From ZC4RG17 sp035304485 (GTDB lineage Bacteria > Actinomycetota > Acidimicrobiia > Spongiisociales > ZC4RG35): a stretch of DNA of 64,000 nt. Shown one piece after another: positions 35,918 through 44,302 of the stretch. Under the pieces are notes generated by a model. It did not search any database. It was given only the letters and a program-made list of their open reading frames with translations, and had not been told where the DNA came from. A program made the translations under genes and the position numbers. The stretch lies in NCBI GenBank assembly GCA_035304485.1, contig DATGPZ010000082.1, positions 1 through 64,000 on the forward strand, read 5' to 3'. Each line of letters starts with the position of its first letter. Position 1 is the stretch's first letter.

Positions 35918-35980
35918 ATGTCAGCTCGTCGTTTCTTCGGCTATCTCGTCTTTACCGGGTCCGGACCCGGGTTGACGTGA
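35918..35980 (+). CDS. Phe/Tyr-rich attenuation leader peptide
   Basis: 20 residues, MSARRFFGYLVFTGSGPGLT, with three Phe and one Tyr clustered at positions 6-12. It precedes a textbook intrinsic terminator and a DAHP synthase-chorismate mutase gene. A 16 bp palindrome (35955-35970) covers the end of the reading frame; its CCGGGT arms can pair with the 5' arm of the terminator (ACCCGG, 36008-36013) to form an antiterminator. Ribosome stalling at Phe/Tyr codons when these tRNAs are uncharged would then allow read-through. Confidence 0.75.
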   Translation: MSARRFFGYLVFTGSGPGLT

Positions 35981-36007
35981 TGGCCTGACGAAACGAGACC
36001 ACCACCG

Positions 36008-36035
36008 ACCCGGAGCCGGACGCTCCGGGTTTTTT
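36008..36035 (+). terminator. Attenuator terminator before the second DAHP synthase
   Basis: A perfect nine-bp stem ACCCGGAGC/GCTCCGGGT with loop CGGAC is followed by five more T residues. It lies inside the leader, 33 bases before the structural gene ATG and 28 after the leader peptide stop, so it must act conditionally. Confidence 0.85.
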
Positions 36036-36068
36036 CATTCCCGGGGCGTCTTCTCCCAGGAGAAACCA

Positions 36069-37133
36069 ATGGAACGCAAAGCCCACAAGACCCCCGGCCG
36101 TCCTCCCACCATCGTCTCGGTGGGGAAGGTGAGAATCGGACACGACCCGTTCGTCGTCATCGCCGGTCCGTGCGCCATCGAGTCGGCTGAACAGATCCAT
36201 GAAGTCGCCGAGGCCGCCGCCGAGGGCGGCGCCTCGATCCTGCGCGGCGGCGCTTGGAAGTCGACTTCGTCCCCCTACGACTTCCGCGGCATGGGTCAGG
36301 AGGCGGTCGACCAGCTGGCGGCGGCGGGCGAGGAGGTCGGCCTTCCCACCGTGACCCAGGTGCTCGAGGCCTCCCACGTCGAGATCGCCGCCGAGAAGAT
36401 CGACATGCTCGAGATCGCTTCCGGGAACATGCAGGACTTCGAGCTGTTGCGCCAGGCCGGTCGGAGCGGCCGTCCGGTTCTGCTGCGGCGCGGGCCCTCG
36501 GCGACGCTCGACGAATGGCTGTGGGCGGCGGAGTACCTCTTGGCCGAGGGGAACGATCAGGTCGTCCTGGTCGAAAGAGGGATTCGCACCTTCGGCGCCG
36601 CCGGGGCAGACACCCTCGACATCGGAGCGGTTCCCTCGATGAAGGAGACCACCCACCTGCCCGTGATGGTCGATCCTTCTCACAGCGCCGGGGGCGCTCG
36701 GCGAGTTCGACCTCTGGCGCTCGCAGCCCAGGGCGTTGGTGCCGACGGCGTCATCCTGGAGGTCCATCCCGATCCTGAGGTGGCTCGGGTCTCGCTGAAC
36801 CAGATCGGTCTCGGTGAGTTCGAGGACCTGATGACAGCCCTCGGAATCTCTCGTGTCCGTCGTCACATCGACCAGATCGATCGTCAGATCGTCCGGTTGC
36901 TGGCTCGGCGACAGGAGCTGGCCCTGGAGATCGGCCGGGTCAAATTGACGCGCAACCTCCCTGTCTACATCCCCGACCGTGAGAGTGAGCTCCTGGCAGT
37001 CGTGCGCGACGAGGCGGAGCATCTCGGGGTGGCCGTGGAGCACATCGAGGAGCTCTTCAACCTGGTGTTGGCCGAGTCGAAGCGTCTACAGCACGAGATG
37101 CGACAGATGGAGGCAGCGGCTCCGGCGAGTTGA
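36069..37133 (+). CDS. aroG: DAHP synthase fused to C-terminal AroQ chorismate mutase
   Basis: 354 residues. A DAHP synthase barrel without an N-terminal regulatory domain (VIAGPCAIES, LRGGAWKSTSSPYDF, RGIRTFGAAGADTLDIG, VMVDPSHSAGGARRV) is joined near residue 262 to an AroQ chorismate mutase helix bundle (HIDQIDRQIVRLLARRQELA). The protein makes DAHP and converts chorismate to prephenate. Fused mutases can also act as feedback sensors for prephenate. AGGAG precedes the ATG. The Phe/Tyr leader upstream controls it; its counterpart aroF at 9661 is built differently and linked to tyrA. Confidence 0.93.
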   Translation: MERKAHKTPGRPPTIVSVGKVRIGHDPFVVIAGPCAIESAEQIHEVAEAAAEGGASILRGGAWKSTSSPYDFRGMGQEAVDQLAAAGEEVGLPTVTQVLEASHVEIAAEKIDMLEIASGNMQDFELLRQAGRSGRPVLLRRGPSATLDEWLWAAEYLLAEGNDQVVLVERGIRTFGAAGADTLDIGAVPSMKETTHLPVMVDPSHSAGGARRVRPLALAAQGVGADGVILEVHPDPEVARVSLNQIGLGEFEDLMTALGISRVRRHIDQIDRQIVRLLARRQELALEIGRVKLTRNLPVYIPDRESELLAVVRDEAEHLGVAVEHIEELFNLVLAESKRLQHEMRQMEAAAPAS

Positions 37134-37175
37134 CGAGTTCGAGCAGAGGGAACTGGAGCTGCTTTCCTCTACGGG

Positions 37176-37955
37176 ATGACTGACCGACCGGTACGCATCG
37201 CCGTCCAACTGCAACCCCAGCATGCCGACTACCGGGCCCTCCGCCAGGCCGTCGACCGGGCAGAGGAGCTGGGTGTCGATGCCGTGTTCACCTGGGACCA
37301 CTTCTTTCCGTTGAGAGGAGATCCGGAAGGGAAGCACTTCGAGTGTTGGACGATGTTGGCGGCGTGGGCCCAGCAGACAGAACGGGTCGAGATCGGCGCC
37401 CTCGTGACCTGCAACTCCTACCGAAACCCCGATCTCTTGGCCGACATGGCCAGGACGGTGGACCACATCTCGGAGGGTCGCTTGATCTTCGGAATCGGCG
37501 CCGGATGGTTCGAGAAGGACTACGAGGAGTACGGGTACGACTTCGGCACCCCGAAGAGCCGTCTCGACGACCTGGAGGCCGCCCTTCCTCGGATCGAGCG
37601 GCGTTGGTCGAAGCTCAATCCGCCTCCGACTCGCGACATCCCGGTCATGATCGGAGGTGGGGGCGAGAAGCGGACCCTTCGACTGGTGGCCCAGTACGCC
37701 GACATCTGGCACGGATTCGGCACTCCGGAGACGATCGCCCACAAGCACGCCGTGCTGGACGGCCATTGTGAGGCGATCGGTCGAGATCCCGACGAGATCG
37801 AACGTTCGGCGGGTGCCCGCCCTCACGATGTCGAGACCGGTGACGCCTACTACGAAGTAGGAACCCGCCTCCTCACTCTGGGCTTCTCGGGACCCGAGTA
37901 CGACCTCGACCCGGTGGCGGACTGGGTCGCCTGGCGGGACGAACGCAATCGCTGA
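37176..37955 (+). CDS. LLM-class F420-dependent oxidoreductase
   Basis: 259 residues of a luciferase-like TIM barrel: VDAVFTWDHFFPL, EIGALVTCNSYRNPDLLADMARTVDHIS, FGIGAGWFEKDYEEYG and IPVMIGGGGEKRTLR are typical of coenzyme F420-dependent members in actinobacteria. The substrate is unknown. It follows the aroG fusion by 42 bp on the same strand and may be read from the same transcript. FMN instead of F420 cannot be excluded. Confidence 0.84.
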   Translation: MTDRPVRIAVQLQPQHADYRALRQAVDRAEELGVDAVFTWDHFFPLRGDPEGKHFECWTMLAAWAQQTERVEIGALVTCNSYRNPDLLADMARTVDHISEGRLIFGIGAGWFEKDYEEYGYDFGTPKSRLDDLEAALPRIERRWSKLNPPPTRDIPVMIGGGGEKRTLRLVAQYADIWHGFGTPETIAHKHAVLDGHCEAIGRDPDEIERSAGARPHDVETGDAYYEVGTRLLTLGFSGPEYDLDPVADWVAWRDERNR

Positions 37956-37972
37956 CCAGAGGTAGAACCGGC

Positions 37973-38587
37973 CTACGAGCTGGTGGTGGGCCGGTCGGTC
38001 CTCAGGAGGTCACCCGCCGCCGCCAGGATCTCATGGAGGGCGAGCTGTCGGGTCATGCCCGGCTCGCCCACCACCACTTGGAGACCGTAGGCGTCGGCCA
38101 AGGCGATGATCGTCCTCGCCACCAGATCAACGGGTAGCGCGGGGGAGAAGACCCCAGCGTCCATCCCGGCCTCGATGATCGAGGAGTAGATCTCGACCTG
38201 ACGTTCGTGCAGCGTGGATGAGAGCTCCCGATACGTCTCGATGAAGCTCGGCTCCCCGGCGAACTGGTACATGATGATCGAATCGACGTCGTCCGGCCCG
38301 GTGGGCAGGTCCTGCAGCACGGCGTCGGTGAGGCGAGTCCAGGGATCCCGGCTGCCTTCGAGGACCCGAGGTGCTTCGGTGAGATAGAGCTGGGCCTGAC
38401 GTTCGTAGACGTCGACGAGGAGCTCCTTGAGGTCGGGGTAGTAGTAGCTGACGGCGGGCCCGGTCATTCCCGCCTCCTCGGCGACGTCCTTGAGTCGCAA
38501 TGCTCCCAGACCCCGGGTGGCGATCGCTCGTTGAGCCGCCTCCATCAGTTCGCGACGGCGCTTTTCCTGCTTCTTTGGGCGGGCCAA
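37973..38587 (-). CDS. TetR-family transcriptional regulator
   Basis: 204 residues. The N-terminal helix-turn-helix (RLKDVAEEAGMTGPAVSYYY, residues 25-44) is typical of TetR, and the C-terminal two thirds are a helical ligand-binding domain. It is divergent from the SAH hydrolase-like operon, with 107 bp between the starts holding an AT-rich inverted repeat, so it probably represses that operon and itself. The inducer is unknown and could be the imported nucleoside. Confidence 0.88.
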   Translation of the reverse strand: MARPKKQEKRRRELMEAAQRAIATRGLGALRLKDVAEEAGMTGPAVSYYYPDLKELLVDVYERQAQLYLTEAPRVLEGSRDPWTRLTDAVLQDLPTGPDDVDSIIMYQFAGEPSFIETYRELSSTLHERQVEIYSSIIEAGMDAGVFSPALPVDLVARTIIALADAYGLQVVVGEPGMTRQLALHEILAAAGDLLRTDRPTTSS

Positions 38588-38655
38588 GGTCTCCTCTCAG
38601 AACGGGCGGCACCCTCCGTGGCCGGCTGGAGCATCTATTGGGGCGGCCCGCATAG

Positions 38656-38676
38656 TTTTTTGTGCAGCATAAAGAA
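38656..38676. promoter_or_regulatory. Candidate TetR operator
   Basis: TTTTTTGTG-CAG-CATAAAGAA is an imperfect inverted repeat (seven of nine positions pair) and a striking AT-rich island in high-GC DNA. It lies between the divergent regulator (start 38587) and the SAH hydrolase-like gene (start 38695). Size and position fit a TetR site overlapping the operon promoter (CATAAA as possible -10). Confidence 0.5.
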
Positions 38677-38694
38677 TCATGCCAGGCTACGGCA

Positions 38695-39954
38695 ATGGAA
38701 TCGGCAGCAGACCGCTCCCGGATCTTGGATCCCTCGCTCCATCCGGAGGGATCTCTGGCCATCGCCTGGGCCCGGCGGCATTCTCCCGTTCTCACGGGTC
38801 TGGTGGCTTCCACGTTCGAAGACGGTTCCCTGGAAGGAGTACGGGTGGCGGTGGTCGTCCACCTGGAGGCGAAGACGGCCCTCCTCGCCAGTGTGCTGGC
38901 CGATGCCGGAGCCGAGGTGGTGGTGGCCGGCAGCAACCCCCATTCCACGCGGGACGAGATCGCGGCGGCGCTCGTAGAACGAGGAATCGAAGTCCATGCC
39001 ACCCGGGGCAGCGACTACGGAACCTGGGAGAAGGATTTACTGGCGGTCGCCGATCGCGAACCGATGTACATCGTCGACGACGGTGCCGAGCTCACGATCC
39101 GGATCGCCCGGCAGCGTCCCGACCTCTACCGCCGCCTCCGGGGGGTATCCGAGGAGACCACCACCGGCGTGGAGCGGCTGCGTCGCCTGGAAGCCGAAGG
39201 CAATCTCCCCTTCCCGGCGATGGCGGCCAACGACGCCGCTTGCAAGCACCTCTTCGACAACCGCTATGGAACCGGGCAATCCACCGTCCAGGCGGTGCTC
39301 CAACTCACCAACTTCGTCATGGCCGGCAAAGAAGTGGCGGTCGTCGGTTATGGCTGGGTGGGTCGAGGAATCGCGACATACGTGCGAGCCATGGGCGGTC
39401 GCGTGTCGGTGATCGAGGTCGACCCGGTGAAGGGACTGGAGGCGCTCATGGAGGGCCATGAAGTCGGATCGGCGGCTTCGGTCCTCCCCACGGCCGACAT
39501 CGTCATCACCGCCACGGGCGGCATGCGTGCGATCGGAATGCGTGACTTTCCCCACCTCAAGCCCAACGTGGTGCTGGCCAATGCCGGTCATCACGATCTC
39601 GAGATAGACGTGGCCGCCCTGGAAGAGCAAGCGGGCGCGCCGCGCCAGGTGAGGCCCGGTGTCGATCGCTACGAGTGGAACGGAAAACCGATCAACGTCC
39701 TGTCGAAGGGTGCTCTGGTCAACATCGCCGGAGGCCTCGGGCACCCCATCGAGATCATGGACCTGTCCTTCTCCGTGCAGGGTCTCTCCCTCCACGAACT
39801 CGTCGTCAACGACCTCGATCCGGGAGTCCACATTCTGCCCAAACCTCTCGATGACGCCATCGCCCGGGCTCGCCTGGAGGCGGAAGGCGTCCACCTCGAC
39901 TCACTCTCCTCCGAGCAAGTCGACGACATGGGCGACTGGATCGGAGGACGCTGA
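38695..39954 (+). CDS. S-adenosylhomocysteine hydrolase-like protein 1 (short archaeal/Thermotoga class)
   Basis: 419 residues from the ATG at 38695; a GTG at 38662 is possible. Key residues of the SAH hydrolase family are in place: His56 (VVHLEAKTALL), Asp129 (VDDGAEL), Glu154 (SEETTTG), Lys184 and Asp188-Asn189 (NDAACKHLFDN), NAD motif GYGWVGRG 218-225 and His299 (NAGHHDLEID). Where the long eukaryote-type enzymes have Glu to read the adenine amino group, this one has Lys60, as in the short archaeal/Thermotoga class, some of which hydrolyse S-inosylhomocysteine. It lacks the C-terminal Lys-Tyr tail. It overlaps paralogue 2 by one base. Confidence 0.87.
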   Translation: MESAADRSRILDPSLHPEGSLAIAWARRHSPVLTGLVASTFEDGSLEGVRVAVVVHLEAKTALLASVLADAGAEVVVAGSNPHSTRDEIAAALVERGIEVHATRGSDYGTWEKDLLAVADREPMYIVDDGAELTIRIARQRPDLYRRLRGVSEETTTGVERLRRLEAEGNLPFPAMAANDAACKHLFDNRYGTGQSTVQAVLQLTNFVMAGKEVAVVGYGWVGRGIATYVRAMGGRVSVIEVDPVKGLEALMEGHEVGSAASVLPTADIVITATGGMRAIGMRDFPHLKPNVVLANAGHHDLEIDVAALEEQAGAPRQVRPGVDRYEWNGKPINVLSKGALVNIAGGLGHPIEIMDLSFSVQGLSLHELVVNDLDPGVHILPKPLDDAIARARLEAEGVHLDSLSSEQVDDMGDWIGGR

Positions 39955-41225
39955 TGGCCGATCGGACTTCCGACATCGTCGACCCGTCCTTGGCGGAGGC
40001 CGGTCGTTCCCGAATCGACTGGGCGGCCGATTTCATGCCTGCCCTAGCCGCCGTCTCGGCCGACCCGTCGGCGGAGGTCCTGCGGGGGCGCCGGGTCGGG
40101 GTGGTGCTCACGCTCGAGCCCAAGACTGCGAACCTGGCCCTGGCACTCCATCGCTCTGGCGCCGAAGTCTCGGTCTTCTGTTCGGGCACACACACTTCCG
40201 ACGACGTCGCAGCGGCGCTCGACCGCGCCGGCGTCGCGACCTTCGCTCGCTCTGACGCCGATGCAGCGGTGGACCAGAGACTCCTCGATCGGTTCCTCGA
40301 TCAACGCATCGAGTTCCTCATCGATGACGGGGCCGCCACCGCTCGACACATGCATACCCACCGCCGCGATGCTCTGGAGTCCTTGGTGGGCATCGCCGAA
40401 GAGACCACCAGCGGTGTTCGTCCCTTGCGAGTCATGGCCGACGAGGGTGCTCTGGCAGTACCCGCGATCGCCGTGAACGACGCTGCCTGCAAGCAGTTGT
40501 TCGACAACGTCTACGGGACTGGCCAGTCGGTCGTCATGACGCTCCTCGACCTCACCAACACCCAGCTGCAGGGAAAGCTGGTGGTGGTCGTGGGTTACGG
40601 GTACGTCGGCAGGGGGATCGCCGACACAGCTCACGCCCTGGGGGCTCGGGTCGTGGTCACGGAGGTCGACCCGGTTCGGGCCCTCCAGGCCCTGCACGAC
40701 GGCTATCGAGTCGAGACCCTCGAGGCCGCCTCCCGAGAGGGGGACGTCTTCTTCACGGCGACGGGTATCGGGTACAGCCTCACCGGCGACCACATCCGGT
40801 CGATGAAAGACGGAGCCATGGTGGCCGTCGGCGGAGCGGGACCTCCCGAGGTGTCACTCGACGGAGGAAATCCCGTTGTCAGGGGAGGGTTCGCCCGCTC
40901 TCAGGTGCGCGTCCTACAGGTCGCTTCCGACCGGGAGGTGCACCTCATCGCGGACGGCGAGTGCTGCAACGTCGCCGCTGCCGAGGGGAATCCGATCGAG
41001 ATCATGGATCTCTCCCTGGCCGTCCAGTTTCGAGCAGTCGTCTACCTGGCTCAGCACGCTGCCGGCATGGCGCCTGGGGTCTACCCGGTGCCGCCCGAGG
41101 TCGACGACCAAGTCGCTCGTGCCGTTCTCGGAGCCCGGGGGATCGAGATCGATGTTCCGACGGCCGCGCAGATTTCTCACGCAACCAACTGGAACGAGTC
41201 CATCGACGAGAAGGAAGCCAATTGA
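39954..41225 (+). CDS. S-adenosylhomocysteine hydrolase-like protein 2, divergent
   Basis: 423 residues, same family and length as the preceding gene but strongly diverged. It keeps DDG (124-126), EETTSG (149-154), Lys180 with Asp184-Asn185 (NDAACKQLFDN), GYGYVGRG (214-221) and NPIEIMDLS. It lacks two histidines of the family: the first is Thr53 (VLTLEPKTANL), and the GH of NAGH is replaced by GGAGPPEV near 293-300. Cofactor binding is probably kept but the reaction or substrate may differ, or it may be a partner subunit of protein 1. The stop overlaps the TTG start of the solute-binding protein. Confidence 0.83.
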   Translation: MADRTSDIVDPSLAEAGRSRIDWAADFMPALAAVSADPSAEVLRGRRVGVVLTLEPKTANLALALHRSGAEVSVFCSGTHTSDDVAAALDRAGVATFARSDADAAVDQRLLDRFLDQRIEFLIDDGAATARHMHTHRRDALESLVGIAEETTSGVRPLRVMADEGALAVPAIAVNDAACKQLFDNVYGTGQSVVMTLLDLTNTQLQGKLVVVVGYGYVGRGIADTAHALGARVVVTEVDPVRALQALHDGYRVETLEAASREGDVFFTATGIGYSLTGDHIRSMKDGAMVAVGGAGPPEVSLDGGNPVVRGGFARSQVRVLQVASDREVHLIADGECCNVAAAEGNPIEIMDLSLAVQFRAVVYLAQHAAGMAPGVYPVPPEVDDQVARAVLGARGIEIDVPTAAQISHATNWNESIDEKEAN

Positions 41226-42574
41226 CCAACACCATCGCTCGCGGCCTTCGCCTCCTGGCTCTGGTCGCTTCTATCGCCGTCCTGGCCGCTTGTGGATCGG
41301 CCGAGGAAGGATCCAACAGCACGGCATCGAACGGAGCCGATGACCAGACCGCCACCACTCCGGCCGGTGGTTCGGGTGAGTCGGTGACGCTCGAGGTCTG
41401 GAGCTGGTTGCCGAACGACCACGAGAACGGACCCGACACATATGCCCAGATCTTCGACGCCTTCGAGGAGGCGAATCCGGGTGTGACCATCGAGCTCACC
41501 GCCTCTCCCTACACGACCTTCTGGGACTCGTGGCGGAACGCCTCGATCGCCCAGGTGGGCCCGGACGTCATCTCCATGTACGGCGGTGCCACCGCCGGCG
41601 GCTATGCGTCCTCGCTGGTCCCGCTCCAGGACCTGCTCTCGCCGGAAACCGCCGAGAATCTCCGGTTCATCGACTCGACCGTGAGCCCGGACGGGAATCT
41701 CTACGTCGCTCCCGCCGGCTCTTACGCCTACTACCTCCTCTACAACGCCCAGATGCTTTCCGACGCCGGACTCGACCCGGACCAGGCATTCGCTACTTGG
41801 GACGATCTGCTGGCGACGTGTGAGGCTCTCTCGGCTCAGGGAACAACCCCCTTCGCCTCGGGGTGGAGCGACGGGTACGAGCTCGAGGGATACATGTACA
41901 TCTTCATGACCCAGTTGCTGGACGACGAGGGCTTCGAATCCTTCGTCACCGGCCAGCTCCCGCTCACCGATGAGCGATTCGCAGAAGGCATGAACCACAT
42001 CGTCGAGATGAACGAAGCCGGCTGCTTCTCGGAGGAGAGCCTCGGTATGACGATGTACTACGACGCATTCGACGAGGTCATCGCCGGCGAGGCGGTCGCC
42101 TTCCCGGCCGGCGGCGGCGACACGGCCGTGTCGGCCGAGGAGAACAACGGCGAGGGCAGCATGGTGGTGGCCCCGTTCCCGATGGTTCCCGGTTCTCCCC
42201 ACGAACGCATCTCGGATGCCGGTCCCAACCAGGGATGGTCGGTGACCAACTGGGCGGTCGACCAGGACCTGGCGGTCGCCCTGATCGAGCACATCCTCTC
42301 GCCGGAGTCCCAGCAGTTGCTGTGGGAGAACACCGACCTTCCGCCAAACCGCTCCGATCTGGCGGTCGAATCAGACCACCCGCTCTTCGACGACTACCTG
42401 GGAATCATCGAGCACCCCACCAACCGGACGACGTTCATGGCCTTCACCGATGCCGCTCTGGCGATCTTCCAGAGGGAGGCCAGCAACCTGATCGCCGGAC
42501 GGACGAGCGTCGAAGCCATCCTGGAAGAGGCCGATGCCGCCCAGCAGCGGGCACTGAGCGAACTCGGTCAGTAG
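41222..42574 (+). CDS. ABC transporter solute-binding lipoprotein (family 1)
   Basis: 450 residues from a TTG overlapping the upstream stop (ATTGA). The signal peptide ends in the lipobox LAAC (Cys 23), followed by a short Ser/Thr-rich linker, then a family 1 (MalE-like) binding fold starting VTLEVWSWLPNDHENG. It holds FEEANPGVTIEL, GPDVISMYGG and YLLYNAQMLSDAGLDPDQA. Such proteins usually bind sugars or other polar solutes. Context (SAH hydrolase-like and deaminase-like genes) points to a nucleoside-type ligand, which is inference. Confidence 0.88.
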   Translation: MTNTIARGLRLLALVASIAVLAACGSAEEGSNSTASNGADDQTATTPAGGSGESVTLEVWSWLPNDHENGPDTYAQIFDAFEEANPGVTIELTASPYTTFWDSWRNASIAQVGPDVISMYGGATAGGYASSLVPLQDLLSPETAENLRFIDSTVSPDGNLYVAPAGSYAYYLLYNAQMLSDAGLDPDQAFATWDDLLATCEALSAQGTTPFASGWSDGYELEGYMYIFMTQLLDDEGFESFVTGQLPLTDERFAEGMNHIVEMNEAGCFSEESLGMTMYYDAFDEVIAGEAVAFPAGGGDTAVSAEENNGEGSMVVAPFPMVPGSPHERISDAGPNQGWSVTNWAVDQDLAVALIEHILSPESQQLLWENTDLPPNRSDLAVESDHPLFDDYLGIIEHPTNRTTFMAFTDAALAIFQREASNLIAGRTSVEAILEEADAAQQRALSELGQ

Positions 42575-42593
42575 CGCCCGGAGGCTGAACGGG

Positions 42594-43481
42594 GTGCGCT
42601 GGGGAAGGGACAGAGCAGAACCGGCACGGTCGGCCCTCTTGGTGGGGCCGGCCGTGCTCCTCGTTGCCGCCATCCTCTACGGCCCCACCTTGTATGTCGG
42701 CTTCCAGTCGTTCTTCGACTGGCGACCCAACTCTCCAAGCCCTTTCGTGGGTCTGGACAATTACCTGACGGTCCTGGGATCGGATTCCTTCCAGACCGTC
42801 ATGTGGAACCAGTTCGTCCTCATCCTGGGGCTTCCGCTGTGGGTCATCGTGCCCCTGATGATCACGTTCCTGCTCCACAAGGATGTCAAGGCTCCCGGTC
42901 TGTGGCGGACCATCTACTTCGTGCCCGCGGTGCTCTCCCCGGCTCTGGTCGGCATCCTGTTCCGCGCTCTCCTCGGGTCGGACGGAGTCGTCAATGCCGG
43001 GTTGCGGAAGATAGGGCTCGACTGGCTGGCACTCGGCTGGTTGACCGAGCCTCATCTGGTCAAACCGGTCATCATCGTTCTCATCCTCTGGGCCCAGGTC
43101 GGAGTCGGGGTGGTGATCTTCAGCGCCGCCCTCAGCGCCGTCCCCGAGGAGCTCTTCGAGGCGGCCGAACTCGACGGTGCCGGTTGGTGGACCCGGCTCA
43201 CACGGATTGCGGTCCCATCGATCAAGGACGCCATCTGGTTGTGGGTGGGATTCCAGGTGATCGCCATCTTCCTCTTCATGTTCGGCTGGGTCTACGTCCT
43301 CACCGGAGGTGGGCCCGGCCTGGCCTCCACCACCATCGATTTCCTCGTGTATCAGGAGGTGTTCCGGTTCGGCTTCTTCCCGACGGCCGCCGCCATGTCG
43401 ATGTTGATGGTGCTGGTCCTCCTGGCACTGTTCGGGGTCCCGGCAGCCTTGGTCCGGCGCCGCATGCGGGGGACGTCGTGA
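42594..43481 (+). CDS. ABC transporter permease, MalF-like (CUT1)
   Basis: 295 residues with six transmembrane helices, beginning with LLVGPAVLLVAAILYGPTLY. The EAA loop that docks the ATPase is AVPEELFEAAELDGAG near residue 182. It pairs with the next permease. GTG start; the stop overlaps the next start (GTGA). Confidence 0.9.
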   Translation: MRWGRDRAEPARSALLVGPAVLLVAAILYGPTLYVGFQSFFDWRPNSPSPFVGLDNYLTVLGSDSFQTVMWNQFVLILGLPLWVIVPLMITFLLHKDVKAPGLWRTIYFVPAVLSPALVGILFRALLGSDGVVNAGLRKIGLDWLALGWLTEPHLVKPVIIVLILWAQVGVGVVIFSAALSAVPEELFEAAELDGAGWWTRLTRIAVPSIKDAIWLWVGFQVIAIFLFMFGWVYVLTGGGPGLASTTIDFLVYQEVFRFGFFPTAAAMSMLMVLVLLALFGVPAALVRRRMRGTS

Positions 43482-44302
43482 CCCGGAAGATGCGAGTGAC
43501 GCTGAGGACCTCGGTGGCGGCTCTGCTCGCCATCCCCTTCCTCGTCCCGTTCTTCTTCCTGATCACGATGTCGATCCGGACGGAAGCCGACTACCGGGCC
43601 GATCCGGTCGGATTGCCGACCACCTTCACATGGGACCACCTGACCGACGCCTGGGAGCGAGCCGATCTGGGTAGTGGGCTCGTCAACTCGCTGATCACCT
43701 CCGCCGTCGGTGTGGTGGTGGCATGTCTCGTCAGCATGGCGGCGGCGTACTGGTTTTCGATCCACCGGACTCGCCGCGCGGACCGGCTCCGCTGGGCGAT
43801 CGTCGTGGGCTACGCCTTCCCGGCGGTCATATGGCTGATCCCACTCTTCGTGATCGCTGCTCGCAACGGGCTCACCAACAACTTGATCGTCCTGGGTCTC
43901 GTGTATGGGGCATCGAACATCCCGTTCGGCGTGTACATGATCCACTCCTTCTATCGCCAGGTCCTCCGGAGCGAGATCATGGACGCGGCGGCTCTCGACG
44001 GGGCGGGGACCCTCCAGACCTTTCGCTGGATCGCTCTGCCCCTTGCACGTCCGGCGGTGGCCGCGCTGGCGGCGCTGGTGTTCGTGTGGTCGTTCGGCGA
44101 CCTCTTGTTCGCGGTCACCTTTCTGCAGGACTCCTCGAAGTGGACCATCCCCATCGCAGCCGCCACTCTCGTCAGCCGCCAGACCATCACCCCTCAGGGT
44201 CAAGCGGCCGCTGCCCTGGTGGCATTGGCGCCGAGCTTGGTGGTCGTTCTCGTCGCCCAACGGGCATTGGTCCGTGGGTTCGGCGGAGGGAGTGCGGACT
44301 GA
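43478..44302 (+). CDS. ABC transporter permease, MalG-like (CUT1)
   Basis: 274 residues from the GTG at 43478. Six transmembrane helices; first helix VAALLAIPFLVPFFFLITMS, and the EAA loop is SEIMDAAALDGAGTLQTF near residue 167. No ATPase gene accompanies the operon, so a shared MsmX/UgpC-type ATPase encoded elsewhere must power it. The stop overlaps the amidohydrolase start (TGATG). Confidence 0.9.
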   Translation: MTRKMRVTLRTSVAALLAIPFLVPFFFLITMSIRTEADYRADPVGLPTTFTWDHLTDAWERADLGSGLVNSLITSAVGVVVACLVSMAAAYWFSIHRTRRADRLRWAIVVGYAFPAVIWLIPLFVIAARNGLTNNLIVLGLVYGASNIPFGVYMIHSFYRQVLRSEIMDAAALDGAGTLQTFRWIALPLARPAVAALAALVFVWSFGDLLFAVTFLQDSSKWTIPIAAATLVSRQTITPQGQAAAALVALAPSLVVVLVAQRALVRGFGGGSAD

